NCBI GenBank assembly: GCA_041390865.1
Contig: JAWKPC010000001.1
Span: forward strand, 248,001-312,000
Length of the DNA: 64,000 nt
Source of the DNA: JAUIIK01 sp041390865
GTDB lineage: Bacteria; Chloroflexota; Chloroflexia; Thermomicrobiales; CFX8
Reading direction: 5' to 3'
The position numbers and the translations under genes are program-made. Below the pieces are notes generated by a model, which was not told the DNA's origin, did no database searches, and saw only the letters and a list, made by a program, of their open reading frames with translations. Shown here in pieces: positions 54,425 to 63,722 of the stretch. The stretch's first letter is position 1. Every line of letters begins with the position of its first letter.

Positions 54425-55880
54425 CCTGCCTGGTGCGCTCGCGTTCGCTTGCGAGGCGACCCGCCTGATCCGGGCGAATCTGTCGCGCGCGCTGGCGCGT
54501 TTCCTGTTCGGCGTTCTTGAAAGCCTTCCGGGCGATCGAGCGATCCGGTGCAGCGGCCCAGAGATCGTAGGGGCTGGCATCTTCTATCTTGACGTCGATC
54601 AACTGGCCGACCGGTAGCTCTCCGGGAACGAAGACGAGGCCGTCCACTTCCGGGGCGTGGAACCGGGCGCGGCCAACGCTGATCGGCTCGCTATTGCCGA
54701 GCCCGTCCTCCATCTCTCCGGTGCCTTCGATCAGCACTTCCAGCTTCTTGCCGATGCGCCGCTGGTTCTTGCGTAGCGAGATGTTCTGCTGGATCTCCAT
54801 CAGAATGTCGCGCCGCTCTTCAGCCACTTCGACGGGAACGGTGTCACCCAGGAGCGCGGACTTCGTGCCGGGTTCGTGGGAGTAAGTGAAGACTCCGACG
54901 TGATCGAATTCCATCTCTTCCAGATAGGCGGCGAGCTCGGCGAATGCGGCTTCGGTCTCGCCAGGGTGCCCGACGATGAAGGTCGTGCGCATCGTGACGT
55001 TGTCGAGCGTGTTGCGCGCATGGTCGACCAGTCTCCGGGTCATATCCGGGTTGCTCGGGCGCCCCATGAGCTTCAGGACGTCTTTGCTGGCATGCTGGAT
55101 CGGCATGTCGATGTAGTTGAGCAGCTGGTCGTGCTCGGCCATCTTGTCGACCATCTTCAGCGTCAGCGGCGTCGGGTAGATGTAGAGCATGCGGAGCCAG
55201 GGAAGATCGGGCACATCCTCGGCGATCATCTGGAGAAGCTTCGGCAGACCGTGCTTGATTCCGATATCGGCGCCATAGCGGATCGTGTCCTGTGCCACGA
55301 GGACGGCTTCTTTCGTGCCGCCGCGAGCGAGCTCCTGCAGCTCGCGGATGACGTCGCTCGGGCGCTTCGACACCTGGCCGCCCTTGATCAATGGGATGGC
55401 GCAGAAGTGGCAGTTGTGGTCGCAGCCGTCAGCGATCTTGACGTAGGCGCTCGGACCGGCTTCGACCCGCTGGAATGAGGTGAGCAGCCCTTCACGGCCG
55501 GTGACCTCGATATCGGGCAGGTCGATTAGCCCGCCGACGACGTCGCCGATACGGTCCCATTCATGGGTCGTGATGACGGCATCGACCCCATCCGGGATCT
55601 CATGTACGTGTCCGGGCAGCGCCGGCATGCATCCGGCGGCGATGACGACCTGGTCCTGCTGGCGCCCGCCGAGCATCTGGTCGATCACATCGACCGACTC
55701 GTTGCGGGCGGCTTCGAGAAAGCCGCAGGTATTGACGATCACGACCCGGGCGTCCGCCGGATGGCCGACCTCGGTCAATCCACGGGCGCTGAGCACCCGG
55801 CCCATGCCCTCGGAGTCCACCCGATTCTTCGAGCAGCCCATCGTAATAATGTGAAAAGAGTCTGTCTGGGTTGCGGTCAC
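54396..55880 (-). CDS. rimO: Ribosomal protein S12 methylthiotransferase RimO
   Basis: 494-residue radical-SAM methylthiotransferase acting on Asp of S12. N-terminal UPF0004 domain with three Cys for the auxiliary cluster: MGCSKNRVDSEGM, VIVNTCGFLEAARNES, IAAGCMPAL. Radical-SAM CxxxCxxC in GCDHNCHFCAIPLIKG. LRMLYIYPTPLTLKMVDKMAEHDQLLNYIDMPIQHASKDVLKLMGR follows, with a C-terminal TRAM domain (KLEVLIEGTG...VDGLVFVPGELPVGQLIDVKIEDASPYDLW). This motif set separates RimO from MiaB. GTG 55880 has GGAG 5 bases upstream. A Arg/Glu-rich tail of about 45 residues follows TRAM. Confidence 0.94.
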   Translation of the reverse strand: MTATQTDSFHIITMGCSKNRVDSEGMGRVLSARGLTEVGHPADARVVIVNTCGFLEAARNESVDVIDQMLGGRQQDQVVIAAGCMPALPGHVHEIPDGVDAVITTHEWDRIGDVVGGLIDLPDIEVTGREGLLTSFQRVEAGPSAYVKIADGCDHNCHFCAIPLIKGGQVSKRPSDVIRELQELARGGTKEAVLVAQDTIRYGADIGIKHGLPKLLQMIAEDVPDLPWLRMLYIYPTPLTLKMVDKMAEHDQLLNYIDMPIQHASKDVLKLMGRPSNPDMTRRLVDHARNTLDNVTMRTTFIVGHPGETEAAFAELAAYLEEMEFDHVGVFTYSHEPGTKSALLGDTVPVEVAEERRDILMEIQQNISLRKNQRRIGKKLEVLIEGTGEMEDGLGNSEPISVGRARFHAPEVDGLVFVPGELPVGQLIDVKIEDASPYDLWAAAPDRSIARKAFKNAEQETRQRARQIRPDQAGRLASERERTRQVIPLVPVSD

Positions 55881-55950
55881 GTATTCTCCATCCTCGCCTG
55901 ATCGGTGGCGCAACCTGACAAGGATAGTGGAACGCGGCTGCATGGACAAA

Positions 55951-57430
55951 TCACGCCGGTACCATCTTGTAGATCAAGCCCTCGGAAATATTCATGACAT
56001 AAAGCTCCCCGGAGCCGTCCTCGCCGAATGAACTCACCAGTCCCGGGAGGTCGGCGAGGGGCAGCGTCTGCCAACCGTTGTCGCCGTCAAGCCAGGCGGC
56101 CGACACGACGCCGGAGCAGAAATCACTGTAGAGGTAGGCGCCCTGGAGAGCGGGGATCGCCGGACCCCGATAGACCGAGCCGCCGATGATGACGCAGCCG
56201 CCATCCTGGCCTCGCGGGTACTCGAAGATCGGTGCCTTGTAGTCCGGCGGGAGCGCGCAGTCTCCGTTCTCATCCACCATTCCGCTCGGAATGTCGAAGC
56301 AGTGGAAGCCTTCATAGATCGGCCAGCCAAAGTTCACGCCGCCGGGAGGCGCGCCATCCGGCCCGGAGCTTTGATGATGAACCCACTCGTAGCTGAACTG
56401 CCCCGGCTCGGCGATAAAGATGTCGCCCGTCGCGGCATCGAACGCAAATCGCCACGGATTGCGAAGCCCATAGGCCCACACTTCCGGCCGGGCGTCCGGC
56501 GCATTGATGTATGGATTGTCGGGCGGAATCGCGTATGGATCGCCCGAATCAACATCGATACGGAGAATCTTGCCGTAGAGGCTGCCGAGATCCTGCGAGT
56601 TCGCGAAATCCTGGGGCCGCCCGCCGCCCGTGCCGATCGCGATGTAGAGGTAGCCGTCCGGGCCGAACAGGATCGTACCGCCGTTGAAATGATCTTCCGG
56701 TTGATCGAAAGCAAGGAGCACCCGCTCGCTCTGCGGGTTGCCGGTGCCGTTCGGGTTCGTCTGGAACTCGGAAATCACCGAATCACCGTCGAGGTCATTG
56801 TAGTGGACATAAAACAGGTTGTTGGACTCGAATTCTGGATGGAACGCCAGTCCGAGGAACCCGAGCTCACGGGCATTGCCGCTCAACCCGGTATCGATCA
56901 CCCGGTCGGTAAGATCCAGGAATAGTTCGCCGTCGAGCGTGTAGATCCTGCCGCGCTTCTCGCTGACGTAGATCGTTCCAGTTCCGTCGCCAGCATGGGT
57001 GAGCAGCGTCGGTTCGATGAAGCCGGCCCCGACCTCCTGGAAGCGGACCGAAGCCTGTCCGGGGTTCGGTGTAGCCGCAGTAACCTGCAGCGTTGCCGTC
57101 GGCTCAGGAGCATCCGTCGCCGCTCCGGTCGGGATTGCAGGGTCTGCCGTTGCCGGCGTAGTCGGTGAAGTCATCGCCAGCGGTGCCGTGGGCGTAGACG
57201 TCTCGCCGGTAGCTGATGGCGTGGGATTCGAGCCGTCAACCGGAGCCCTGGTCGGCTCCAGTGTTGCTGCGCTGGCTGGGCTCGCCAGTCGCCGGCTCGG
57301 ATCCGCCGTCGTCCGTCGACTGTGCGGAGCTCGATTCTCCGTCGAAACCTTCGCTGGTTGGCGATGGACCGCTACAAGCCGTCACGAGCGCGAGGAGCAG
57401 CAATGAGAGAGCGAGCGAGTCCGGAGCCAT
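55951..57430 (-). CDS. PQQ-dependent sugar dehydrogenase-like lipoprotein (one frameshift in linker)
   Basis: ATG 57430 starts a lipoprotein signal, MAPDSLALSLLLLALVTAC (lipobox LVTAC), and a Ser/Thr/Glu-rich linker that ends in a stop at 57236. The main body is in another frame from about 57230 on: linker PTPSATGETSTPTAP, then VRFQEVGAGFIEPTLLTHAGDGTGTIYVSEKRGRIYTL, FLGLAFHPEFESNNLFYVHYND, GGTILFGPDGYLYIAIGTGGG, YGLRNPWRFAFDAATGDIFIAEPGQ, and YRGPAIPALQGAYLYSDFCSG. These are glucose/sorbosone dehydrogenase propeller signatures. The indel lies in low-complexity DNA between about 57190 and 57330. Probably extracellular; cofactor PQQ and sugar substrate inferred. Confidence 0.82.
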
Positions 57431-57606
57431 CGAGCACGGCGACGGTTGGCGAGACTAATCAAAGTCTGCACCGAGGTTGTCGGGTAGAAGATCCGGATGC
57501 CGGTCAAACCCGCCAGCCTGACGATGCCGTACGGGCGGATACGAAAGCTCGCGGCGCAGGAAGTGGACGTTGATCGTCGCCGGCCCCTTCCGGGCGCCGC
57601 CAGCTT

Positions 57607-58342
57607 TCATTTGCTGGTCGTGAATCGCCAGCCGCGAAGTGCGAGGGTATCCAGAAATGCCCCGCGACTTTCCGGCGCGGCTCGGAAATCCAGAGCTGGC
57701 TTCCGGAGCCAGCAGCCGGTCGATCAGGTCGATCAGCGGTTCGATATCTCTGCTCTCGTACAGAACGTCCGACGCCATGATGATCGGAAACGGGCCGGCT
57801 GCTTCCAGACGGGTCAATGTCGAGGATCGCAGGTCCCGCCAGTTAGCGGGCAACGTCCGTGGCGAGACGCCGACGTTCATCAGCGCGTTGTACCGGCAGA
57901 CGGCGAGCGCGAGCGGGCTGTAGTCGAGGGCCAGGACCGACGCTCCAGCCTTCAGGGTCGCCGCCGCCGTGGTACCGAGCCCGCTGCCAAGTTCCAGCAC
58001 CCTCATGCCGGCTAGTTCGTCGGATCGCTGGAGGGCGACGCTCGCCAGTGCGAGGCCTGAGGGCCAGATATCGGCCCAGTACGGGAGCTGCCGGTCCTCC
58101 GATGCCTTCGCCACCTCGAAGAGTTCCTCCCGCGAAGCGTCGGTCGGGTGAAAAATCGAGAGGTGCAGGTCGCTCTCGGGTAAGGAGACCGGCGTCCCGG
58201 ACATCTCGATCTGGCCTTCTATCCAGGCACGCAGCTTCAGCGTTCTCGGCGGCAGGTTCCGGGCATGGAGATACTCCGGTCGAACCGGGTGAATCGCGTG
58301 GAGATGCATCCCGATCGGCGCTTCTGGTTCGAGATAGCTCAT
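57607..58342 (-). CDS. Class I SAM-dependent methyltransferase, Methyltransf_16-like (two frameshifts)
   Basis: ATG 58342. The first 210 residues are intact: GTPVSLPESDLHLSIFHPTDASREELFEVAKASEDRQLPYWADIWPSGLALASVAL, then motif I LELGSGLGTTAAATLKAGASVLALDYSP and IIMASDVLYESRDIEPLIDLIDRLLAP. This is the pattern of protein-lysine methyltransferases related to METTL21/FAM86. The end is split over three frames: a G missing near 57704 restores GSQLWISEPRRKVAG, and a T missing near 57655 restores FLDTLALRGWRFTTSK with a TGA stop at 57607. Both sites are short homopolymers. Corrected length about 245. Confidence 0.75.
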
Positions 58343-58367
58343 GAGGTGTCGATCCGATCCAGGCTGC

Positions 58368-59625
58368 TCAGTCTCCGCCCGGCGCGGTCGAGTGAGTGCG
58401 TTTACCTACATACATGAGAATCGGTAAGGACGCACAAAGGACACTGGCGGCGGTGAGACAGACGAGAACCAGGGTGATGCCGGATAGAAAATGCAGCGAG
58501 GCGATGAGAGCCAGAGCGATTGCCTGGCCGCCAATGGTCAGGAGCGCCAACTGCCGGAGCGTCGTCGAGCTGGTGGTCGGGAACAACCTTCGGACGACCG
58601 TTTCCCCGCTCGTTCTCCGGTTATTACAGGATCCCGCATCCGATGACGATCGGCACGACGAGCGGCAATCTGTCGGCTACGTGGGTTGCGATCAGGGCAA
58701 TCGTCAGAGCGCCCGTGATGCCGGCGATCGCGATCTCCGACGGGAGCTTTCCGAGCAGACGGGGGACCGAGATCGGGCCGGCGAAGGCGCCTGCGCCCGC
58801 CAAAGCGACGAACAACGCGTAGACGAGCTCCGAGCTGCCGTGGTCGCCGATCACGACCTCGACCAGGAGTATCCGGATAGCGATGCCGAGCGCCGCGCCG
58901 CCTGCCAGCGCCAGCATCAGCAACTGCAGTGTGCCGAGCCGCCTCGGCGCTGCGGGTCTCGCAGACTGCTCGACGGCGATGGCTCCGGGTGAAGGTGATT
59001 TCGATGGATTCGGGAGCCGCGACAACAACGCGACGGCGGCGACGCTCATCGATGCTGCGACGACTAGCGCGGCATGTTCGCTCCAGAGCATGATCAACAG
59101 TCCGCCTGTAACCGAGCCGGCGACCATCGCCAGCTGATCCCAACGGCAGACGAATCTGGATCGAAGAGATCCGCTTCGGCGCGGCCGCATTCCGTGCGGC
59201 GCCAGGGCGCGCCGACTGTTTTCTTCAGCTGGACCTAGCACGCCGATCGCAGCGGCGACGATCATTGCCAGCCATAGATGGGATTCGGACGTGACGAGGA
59301 GGAGTGTGCCGATCAGGGTAGCGCGCAAGATACCGGCGCCGACCGCTAGACGGCGCTGCCGGCCCCGATCGGAGCTGGAGAGCGACGAAGCAATCGGTAC
59401 GCCCGCAAGTCTTCCCGATGCCTGGAACAGGAGCACGGCAGCGGCGGCGGTCAAGCCTTCGCTGAGCCGGTACGCCAGGATGACGATTGCCAGAGAATAG
59501 ATCCAGTCGCCGAGGCCGTACAGAATCTGACTCAGGAGGTATTCGTGGACCGTCTGACTTCCTGATGATCCTCGACTGGTTTCCGAGCGGTTGTATCCGC
59601 GCGCCGGGGCGCTTGAAGTAGACAA
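58368..59625 (-). CDS. Major facilitator superfamily transporter (one frameshift)
   Basis: TTG start 59625 with GAGG 5 bases upstream. The first frame (333 codons) has successive hydrophobic helices: YGLGDWIYSLAIVILAYRL, LLFQASGRLAGVPIA, LRATLIGTLLLVTSESHLWLAMIVAAAIGVLGPAEENSRRALAP, MVAGSVTGGLLIMLWSEHAALVVAAS, LGTLQLLMLALAGGAALGIAI, ending VVPIVIGCGIL. After one indel near 58626 the next frame supplies the last two helices (LRQLALLTIGGQAIALALIASLHFL; ITLVLVCLTAASVLCASLPILMYVG). About 12 helices in all. Drug or metabolite exporter is plausible; no substrate evidence. Confidence 0.75.
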
Positions 59626-60237
59626 GCGTCCTCTTTCGGGTAATGTGACACCGTGGAATCGAAGCCGGGTTCGCCGGGCGTCAACATCAGGATGATGATG
59701 CCCATTGGATTACGGTGTCAGGCGTGGACGTGGTTCCAGGTCAGCGTCACGTGACCGGACCCGCCTTTTCAGAAATGGCCGCAAGGACAGGTAAAATCAG
59801 TGTCCAAACGGCCCCGGGGGTGGAACTTTTCACACCAAACAACGTAATTATATCGCCTGAGTATCGGTAAGTTGAGTTTGTCTGAGTGACACAGTCCCTT
59901 GTCATGGAGCGCAAGCAGTTCGTATGGCGCTCCGGCGATACCCTTGCCACCACGGTGCTACGGGTGGAGACGCCATTCGTGAGCACAGAGAGAGCCGCCA
60001 ACTCGGCCTCATGCACCCTGGGACGCCGACCACATCCCACACGTCTTCCTGACATGAGTGTTGCTTCTGGAATTGCTTTGGAAGCCCAGTCCGGTCATCG
60101 ATCACAAACCGTCGACGGTCTGACACCGTTGCCCGTTGGCGGCCATTGGCGCTCATCCATGCCTGGTCAGGCCGTCTGGGAAAGATCCAGGTTGGAGGAT
60201 GAGAGCGCGATCTGCCGACAAGGACGGATCGGCGGCT
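59626..60237. other. Gene-poor interval before leuS
   Basis: About 600 bases. Short open frames exist on both strands (for example 59747-60055 minus and 59886-60200 plus) but none has a ribosome binding site or recognisable family. An A/T-rich patch, GTAATTATATC near 59845, could be promoter DNA for the MFS gene or remnant sequence. Confidence 0.3.
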
Positions 60238-60267
60238 CCTCCCCGGCATTTTCCATTGCCGGGGAGG
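60238..60267. terminator. 11-bp stem hairpin downstream of leuS
   Basis: CCTCCCCGGCA (60238-60248) pairs with 60257-60267 around an 8-base loop, 15 bases past the leuS stop on the minus strand. Confidence 0.7.
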
Positions 60268-60281
60268 TGCGCGATCGTGAG

Positions 60282-63063
60282 CTACCGAACGACGAAGTTG
60301 ACCAGGCGGCCGGGGACGTAGATCTCCTTGGCGATGGTGCCTTCGTCGAGATAGCGGGCGACGTTCTCTTCGGAACGGGCGGTCGCGATGGCGTCGTCGG
60401 AGCCGGCATCGGCCGGAATCGTGATCCGGCCACGCACTTTCCCGTTCACCTGGACCGGGATCTCGATCACGTCGTCGGCGGCCAGCTCTTCGTTCCAGGA
60501 CGGCCAGCTCTGCTGGTGGATGCTGTACTCGTAACCCATCCGGCTCCAGAGCTCCTCGGCGATGTGCGGTGCCGAGGGGGCCAGCATCAGCGTCAGCATC
60601 CGGGTCGCCTCACTCCAGGCATCGGTACCCGCGATCGGCGTGTCCTTGAGCTTCATCAGTTCGTTGACGAACTCCATCAGCTTGGCGACCATCGTGTTCC
60701 AGCTGAACGTGTCCAGATCCTGGTGACCGCTCTCGCGTCTGCGCGTCAGCCGCTGCAGCTCGCGGACCGCTTCAGGCGTCGCCGAACTCTTCGGACGGAG
60801 CGTCCAGCGTCTCGATGATGACTGACCATGCGCGGTCGAGGAATCGGCGGACGCCGGTGATGCCCTGATTGTCCCAGGGACCGGTCATGTCCCAGGGACG
60901 CATGAACATCAGGAAGAGCCGGACAGTGTCGGCGCCGAGCGATTCGACGAGATCGTCAGGATCGACGACGTTGCCGCGGCTCTTCGACATCTTCTCGCTA
61001 TCTTCGCCCAGGATGAAGCCCTGGTTGACCAGCCGCTTGAACGGCTCGTCGATGCTGACCATGCCGCAGTCTCGCATCGCCTTGGTCCAGAAGCGCGTGT
61101 ACATCAGATGGAGGACGGCATGCTCGCGGCCTCCGGAATACAGGTCGACCGGCGTCCAACGCTCGGTCATGTCGTTGTCAATCGGCGCCGAGTCCAGATT
61201 CGGGCTCAGGTAGCGGTAGTAGTACCAGGACGAGTCGACGAATGTGTCCATCGTGTCGGTCTCGCGCCGGGCGTCGCCGCCGCAGCGCGGGCACGTGACG
61301 TGCAGAAAGTCGGGATGGGTCTTCAGCGGCGATTCCCCGGTCGGCTTGAACTCGGCGTTCTGGGGCAACGGAACCGGCAGATCCTCCTCGGGAACCGGGA
61401 CGATGCCGCACTCGTCGCAGTAGATCATCGGGATCGGCGTGCCCCAGTAGCGCTGGCGGCTGATCAGCCAGTCGCGCAGCCGGTAGTTGACCGATGCCGC
61501 GCCGATACCCTGCTGCTCCAGCCAGGCGTTCGTGACGCTGATCGCCTGGTCTCCCGGCGTGCCGGACAGGTCCCCGGAGTTGATCATCGTGCCGTGCTCG
61601 TTGTGGAACGTGAACTCCTCGAGGAAGGGCAGCTTGGTCAGGAACTCCATCGCTGTCCAGGCGCCGGTCCAATCGGCGATCGTCCGGTCGCTCTCGGCTG
61701 AATCCAGCTCGACGACCTCGTCCAGAAAGATGCCGCCGGTGCGGGCACCGGCATAGCCGATGACGCCGCCATCGACGACATGCTTGCTAGCCATCTCCAG
61801 GAACGCGTCGACGTTGTCCCGGCTCAAGGCGATCTCGAAACCGGTATCCGATTCATCGAAGGCGAACTTCGCCTCGGTCAGCGCGACTTCGAATGCTGCC
61901 GGGTCCTCCAGCATGCTCTCCAGCGCCGCGGCGCGGGTCAGCCCGTCGGGGCGCTCGATGACCGGGACGATCGGCAGGCCGTACTTGATCGCGAACGCGA
62001 AGTCGCGCTCGTCGTGAGCCGGGACGGCCATGATCGCGCCGGTTCCGTAGCTCATCAGGACGTAGTCGGCGATCCAGACCGGGATCTGCTCGCCGTTGAC
62101 CGGGTTGGTCGCGTAGCCGCCGGTGAAGACGCCGGTCTTTTCGGTTTCCGTTGACTGCCGGGCGATCTCGTTCCTTCGCGAGGTTTCCTGCTTGTAGGCC
62201 TCGATCTCCTCGCGCTGCTCGTCGGTCGTCAACTTGTCGACCAGCGGGTGCTCCGGCGCCAGGACCATGAAGGTTGCGCCCCAGAGCGTATCGGGCCGGG
62301 TTGTGAAGACCTGAATCTCATCGCCGGTCTCAACCTGGAACGTTACCTTCGCGCCCTCGGAGCGGCCGATCCAGTTCGTTTGCATTGCTCTGATGGGATC
62401 GGGCCAGTCGATTTCGCTGAAGTCCAGCAGCTCGTCGGCGTAGTCGGTGATCTTCATGAACCACTGGGTCATGTTGCGCATGTAAACTTCGGTGCCGCAG
62501 CGTTCGCAGCCTCCATCGACGACCTGCTCGTTGGCCAACACCGTCTGACAGTTCGGACACCACCAGACTGGCGCCTCTTTCCGGACGATCAATCCCGCAT
62601 CATAAAATTTCAGGAAGAACCACTGGTTCCATTTGTAGTAGTCGGGATCGCAGGTGACGACTTCCTGATCCCAGTCGAACATCGTGCCCATCGAGCGCAT
62701 CTGGCGCCGCATGTTGTCGATGTTCTCCATCGTCCACTTGTATGGGTGGACACCGCGGGTAATCGCGGCATTCTCGGCCGGCAGACCGAAGGCGTCGAAC
62801 CCCATCGGAAAGAAGACATTGTAGCCCTGCATGCGTTTGTAGCGGGCGGCGGCGTCGGGCGGCGACATGGCGTACCAGTGGCCGATGTGGAGGTTGCCGC
62901 TCGGGTATGGGTACATCGTCACGGCGTACCACTTGGGCCGTGTGTGGTCGTCGGGATTCCACTTGTAGAGTTCGGTCTCATCCCAGCGATCGCGCCACTT
63001 CTGCTCGATCGCATCCGGATCGTAGCGTTCGTCTTGCCTGGTGGATTTCTCTGTCGCGACCAT
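60282..63063 (-). CDS. leuS: Leucyl-tRNA synthetase (one frameshift)
   Basis: Class Ia synthetase charging tRNA-Leu, about 927 residues when joined. HIGH region YPYPSGNLHIGHWYAM near residue 50; editing-domain segments MVLAPEHPLVDKL and MAVPAHDERDFAFA; zinc-like CPNC/CERCG pair; KMSKS loop EKMSKSRGNVVDPDDLV. The 763-codon first frame ends at SEEFGDA near 60772. The next frame continues TPEAVRELQRLTRRRESG and DTFSWNTMVAKLMEFVNELM, then the C-terminal domain to VPGRLVNFVVR at 60282. Because leuS is normally single-copy and essential, the indel near 60780 is probably a sequence error. ATG 63063 with AAGGGAT 8 bases upstream. Controlled by the T-box leader upstream. Confidence 0.93.
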
Positions 63064-63190
63064 TGCGGTGATCCCTTCTGGCGAACCGATTGTGAATAAA
63101 GGCCGGAGGCCGGCGCGGCCGGCACAGGCTGCGAGCCGTGTCAGTAGCTATGGCTTGCTTCGATGCTGGATGCGAAGAGTCCAGACAACG

Positions 63191-63239
63191 AAAAAACCTT
63201 CCGTCCGATCAGGGACGAAAGGTTCCGCGGTACCACCCT
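63191..63239 (-). promoter_or_regulatory. T-box antiterminator and terminator of leuS
   Basis: Read on the minus strand, AGGGTGGTACCGCGG (63239-63225) is the T-box consensus with bulge UGGU, which pairs with an uncharged tRNA ACCA end. It is followed by the competing terminator AACCTTTCGTCC (63224-63213) / GGACGGAAGGTT (63206-63195) and a T-run. CGTCCCT within the terminator can pair with AGGG to form the antiterminator. CCGTTTATC (63271-63263), a T-box-typical element, lies just upstream. Confidence 0.9.
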
Positions 63240-63271
63240 GCTTGGCCAGCCAGGGCGGCGTTGATAAACGG

Positions 63272-63347
63272 TGGTGGAGCTGAGGGGGCTCGAACCCCTG
63301 ACCTCAACACTGCCAGTGTTGCGCTCTCCCAGCTGAGCTACAGCCCC
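63272..63347 (-). tRNA. tRNA-Ala (anticodon GGC), CCA encoded
   Basis: Full cloverleaf on the minus strand: acceptor GGGGCTG/CAGCTCC with one G-U pair, D arm GCTC/GAGC, anticodon stem CAACA/TGTTG with loop CTGGCAG (anticodon GGC), T arm AGGGG-TTCGAGC-CCCCT, discriminator A, then CCA at 63274-63272. 73 bases plus CCA. It sits inside the leuS T-box leader, 32 bases before the antiterminator. Confidence 0.96.
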
Positions 63348-63395
63348 GTTGAGTGCCGCTTGCGGTCCGACCCGCTTGATTGCCCGATAACGGTG

Positions 63396-63504
63396 GCGTT
63401 CCGGCGAACGCTAGCCAGTGCATCACGTTCGCGGCTCCCGGGCGAGTTCGATTCCAGAATGCCGCCTCGCACCAACCGGCGGCTCGCTGTCGCGGAACCT
63501 ACTA
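63396..63504 (-). promoter_or_regulatory. T-box stem I of leuS with CTC (Leu) specifier
   Basis: On the minus strand, basal helix GTTCCGCG (63498-63491) faces CCGCGAAC (about 63434-63427). ACAGCGAGCC leads into a distal hairpin GCCGCC/GGCGGC with loop GGTTGGTGCGA, then GAA-CTC-GCCCGGGAGC, in which CTC (63446-63444) occupies the specifier position and reads leucine, matching leuS. A further hairpin GCGTTC-GCCG-GAACGC (63411-63396) and CACCGTTATC (63395-63386) follow, as in T-box leaders. A degenerate antiterminator-like GGGTCGGACCGC lies at 63373-63362. Confidence 0.8.
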
Positions 63505-63510
63505 CTCCCA

Positions 63511-63529
63511 ATCATAGCCTGTGTGTCAA
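63511..63529 (-). promoter_or_regulatory. Possible leuS leader promoter
   Basis: On the minus strand TATGAT (63516-63511) lies 6-8 bases before the expected 5' end of stem I. TTGACA (63529-63524) is only 7 bases upstream of it, too close to be its -35; a -10 at about 63505 would be poor. Some promoter here is needed for the leader and the embedded tRNA. Confidence 0.35.
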
Positions 63530-63540
63530 CATAGGACATA

Positions 63541-63722
63541 CCCGGTCGCTGCTGACCTCACGCCGCTAGCGTACCAGTGGGCGGCGGAAACGCCAATATG
63601 ATTGGTCAAGCTGGAAACGATTAGCATCGGCGTCAAGAAGAGCCAGATTCCTGCGTATTGCGCAATACAGGCCGGCTCGAGATGAGTCGCATGGTCACCA
63701 GATAGAAACGGACGCACCGCCA
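63541..63722. other. Gap between leuS leader and translin gene
   Basis: About 180 bases shared by divergent units; the translin ribosome-binding region is at the right end. No clear promoter or repeat was identified. Confidence 0.25.

Noticed and set aside
59747..60055. Possible transposase remnant in the gap before leuS
   Set aside because: No DDE or other transposase motif, no inverted repeats or target duplication seen.
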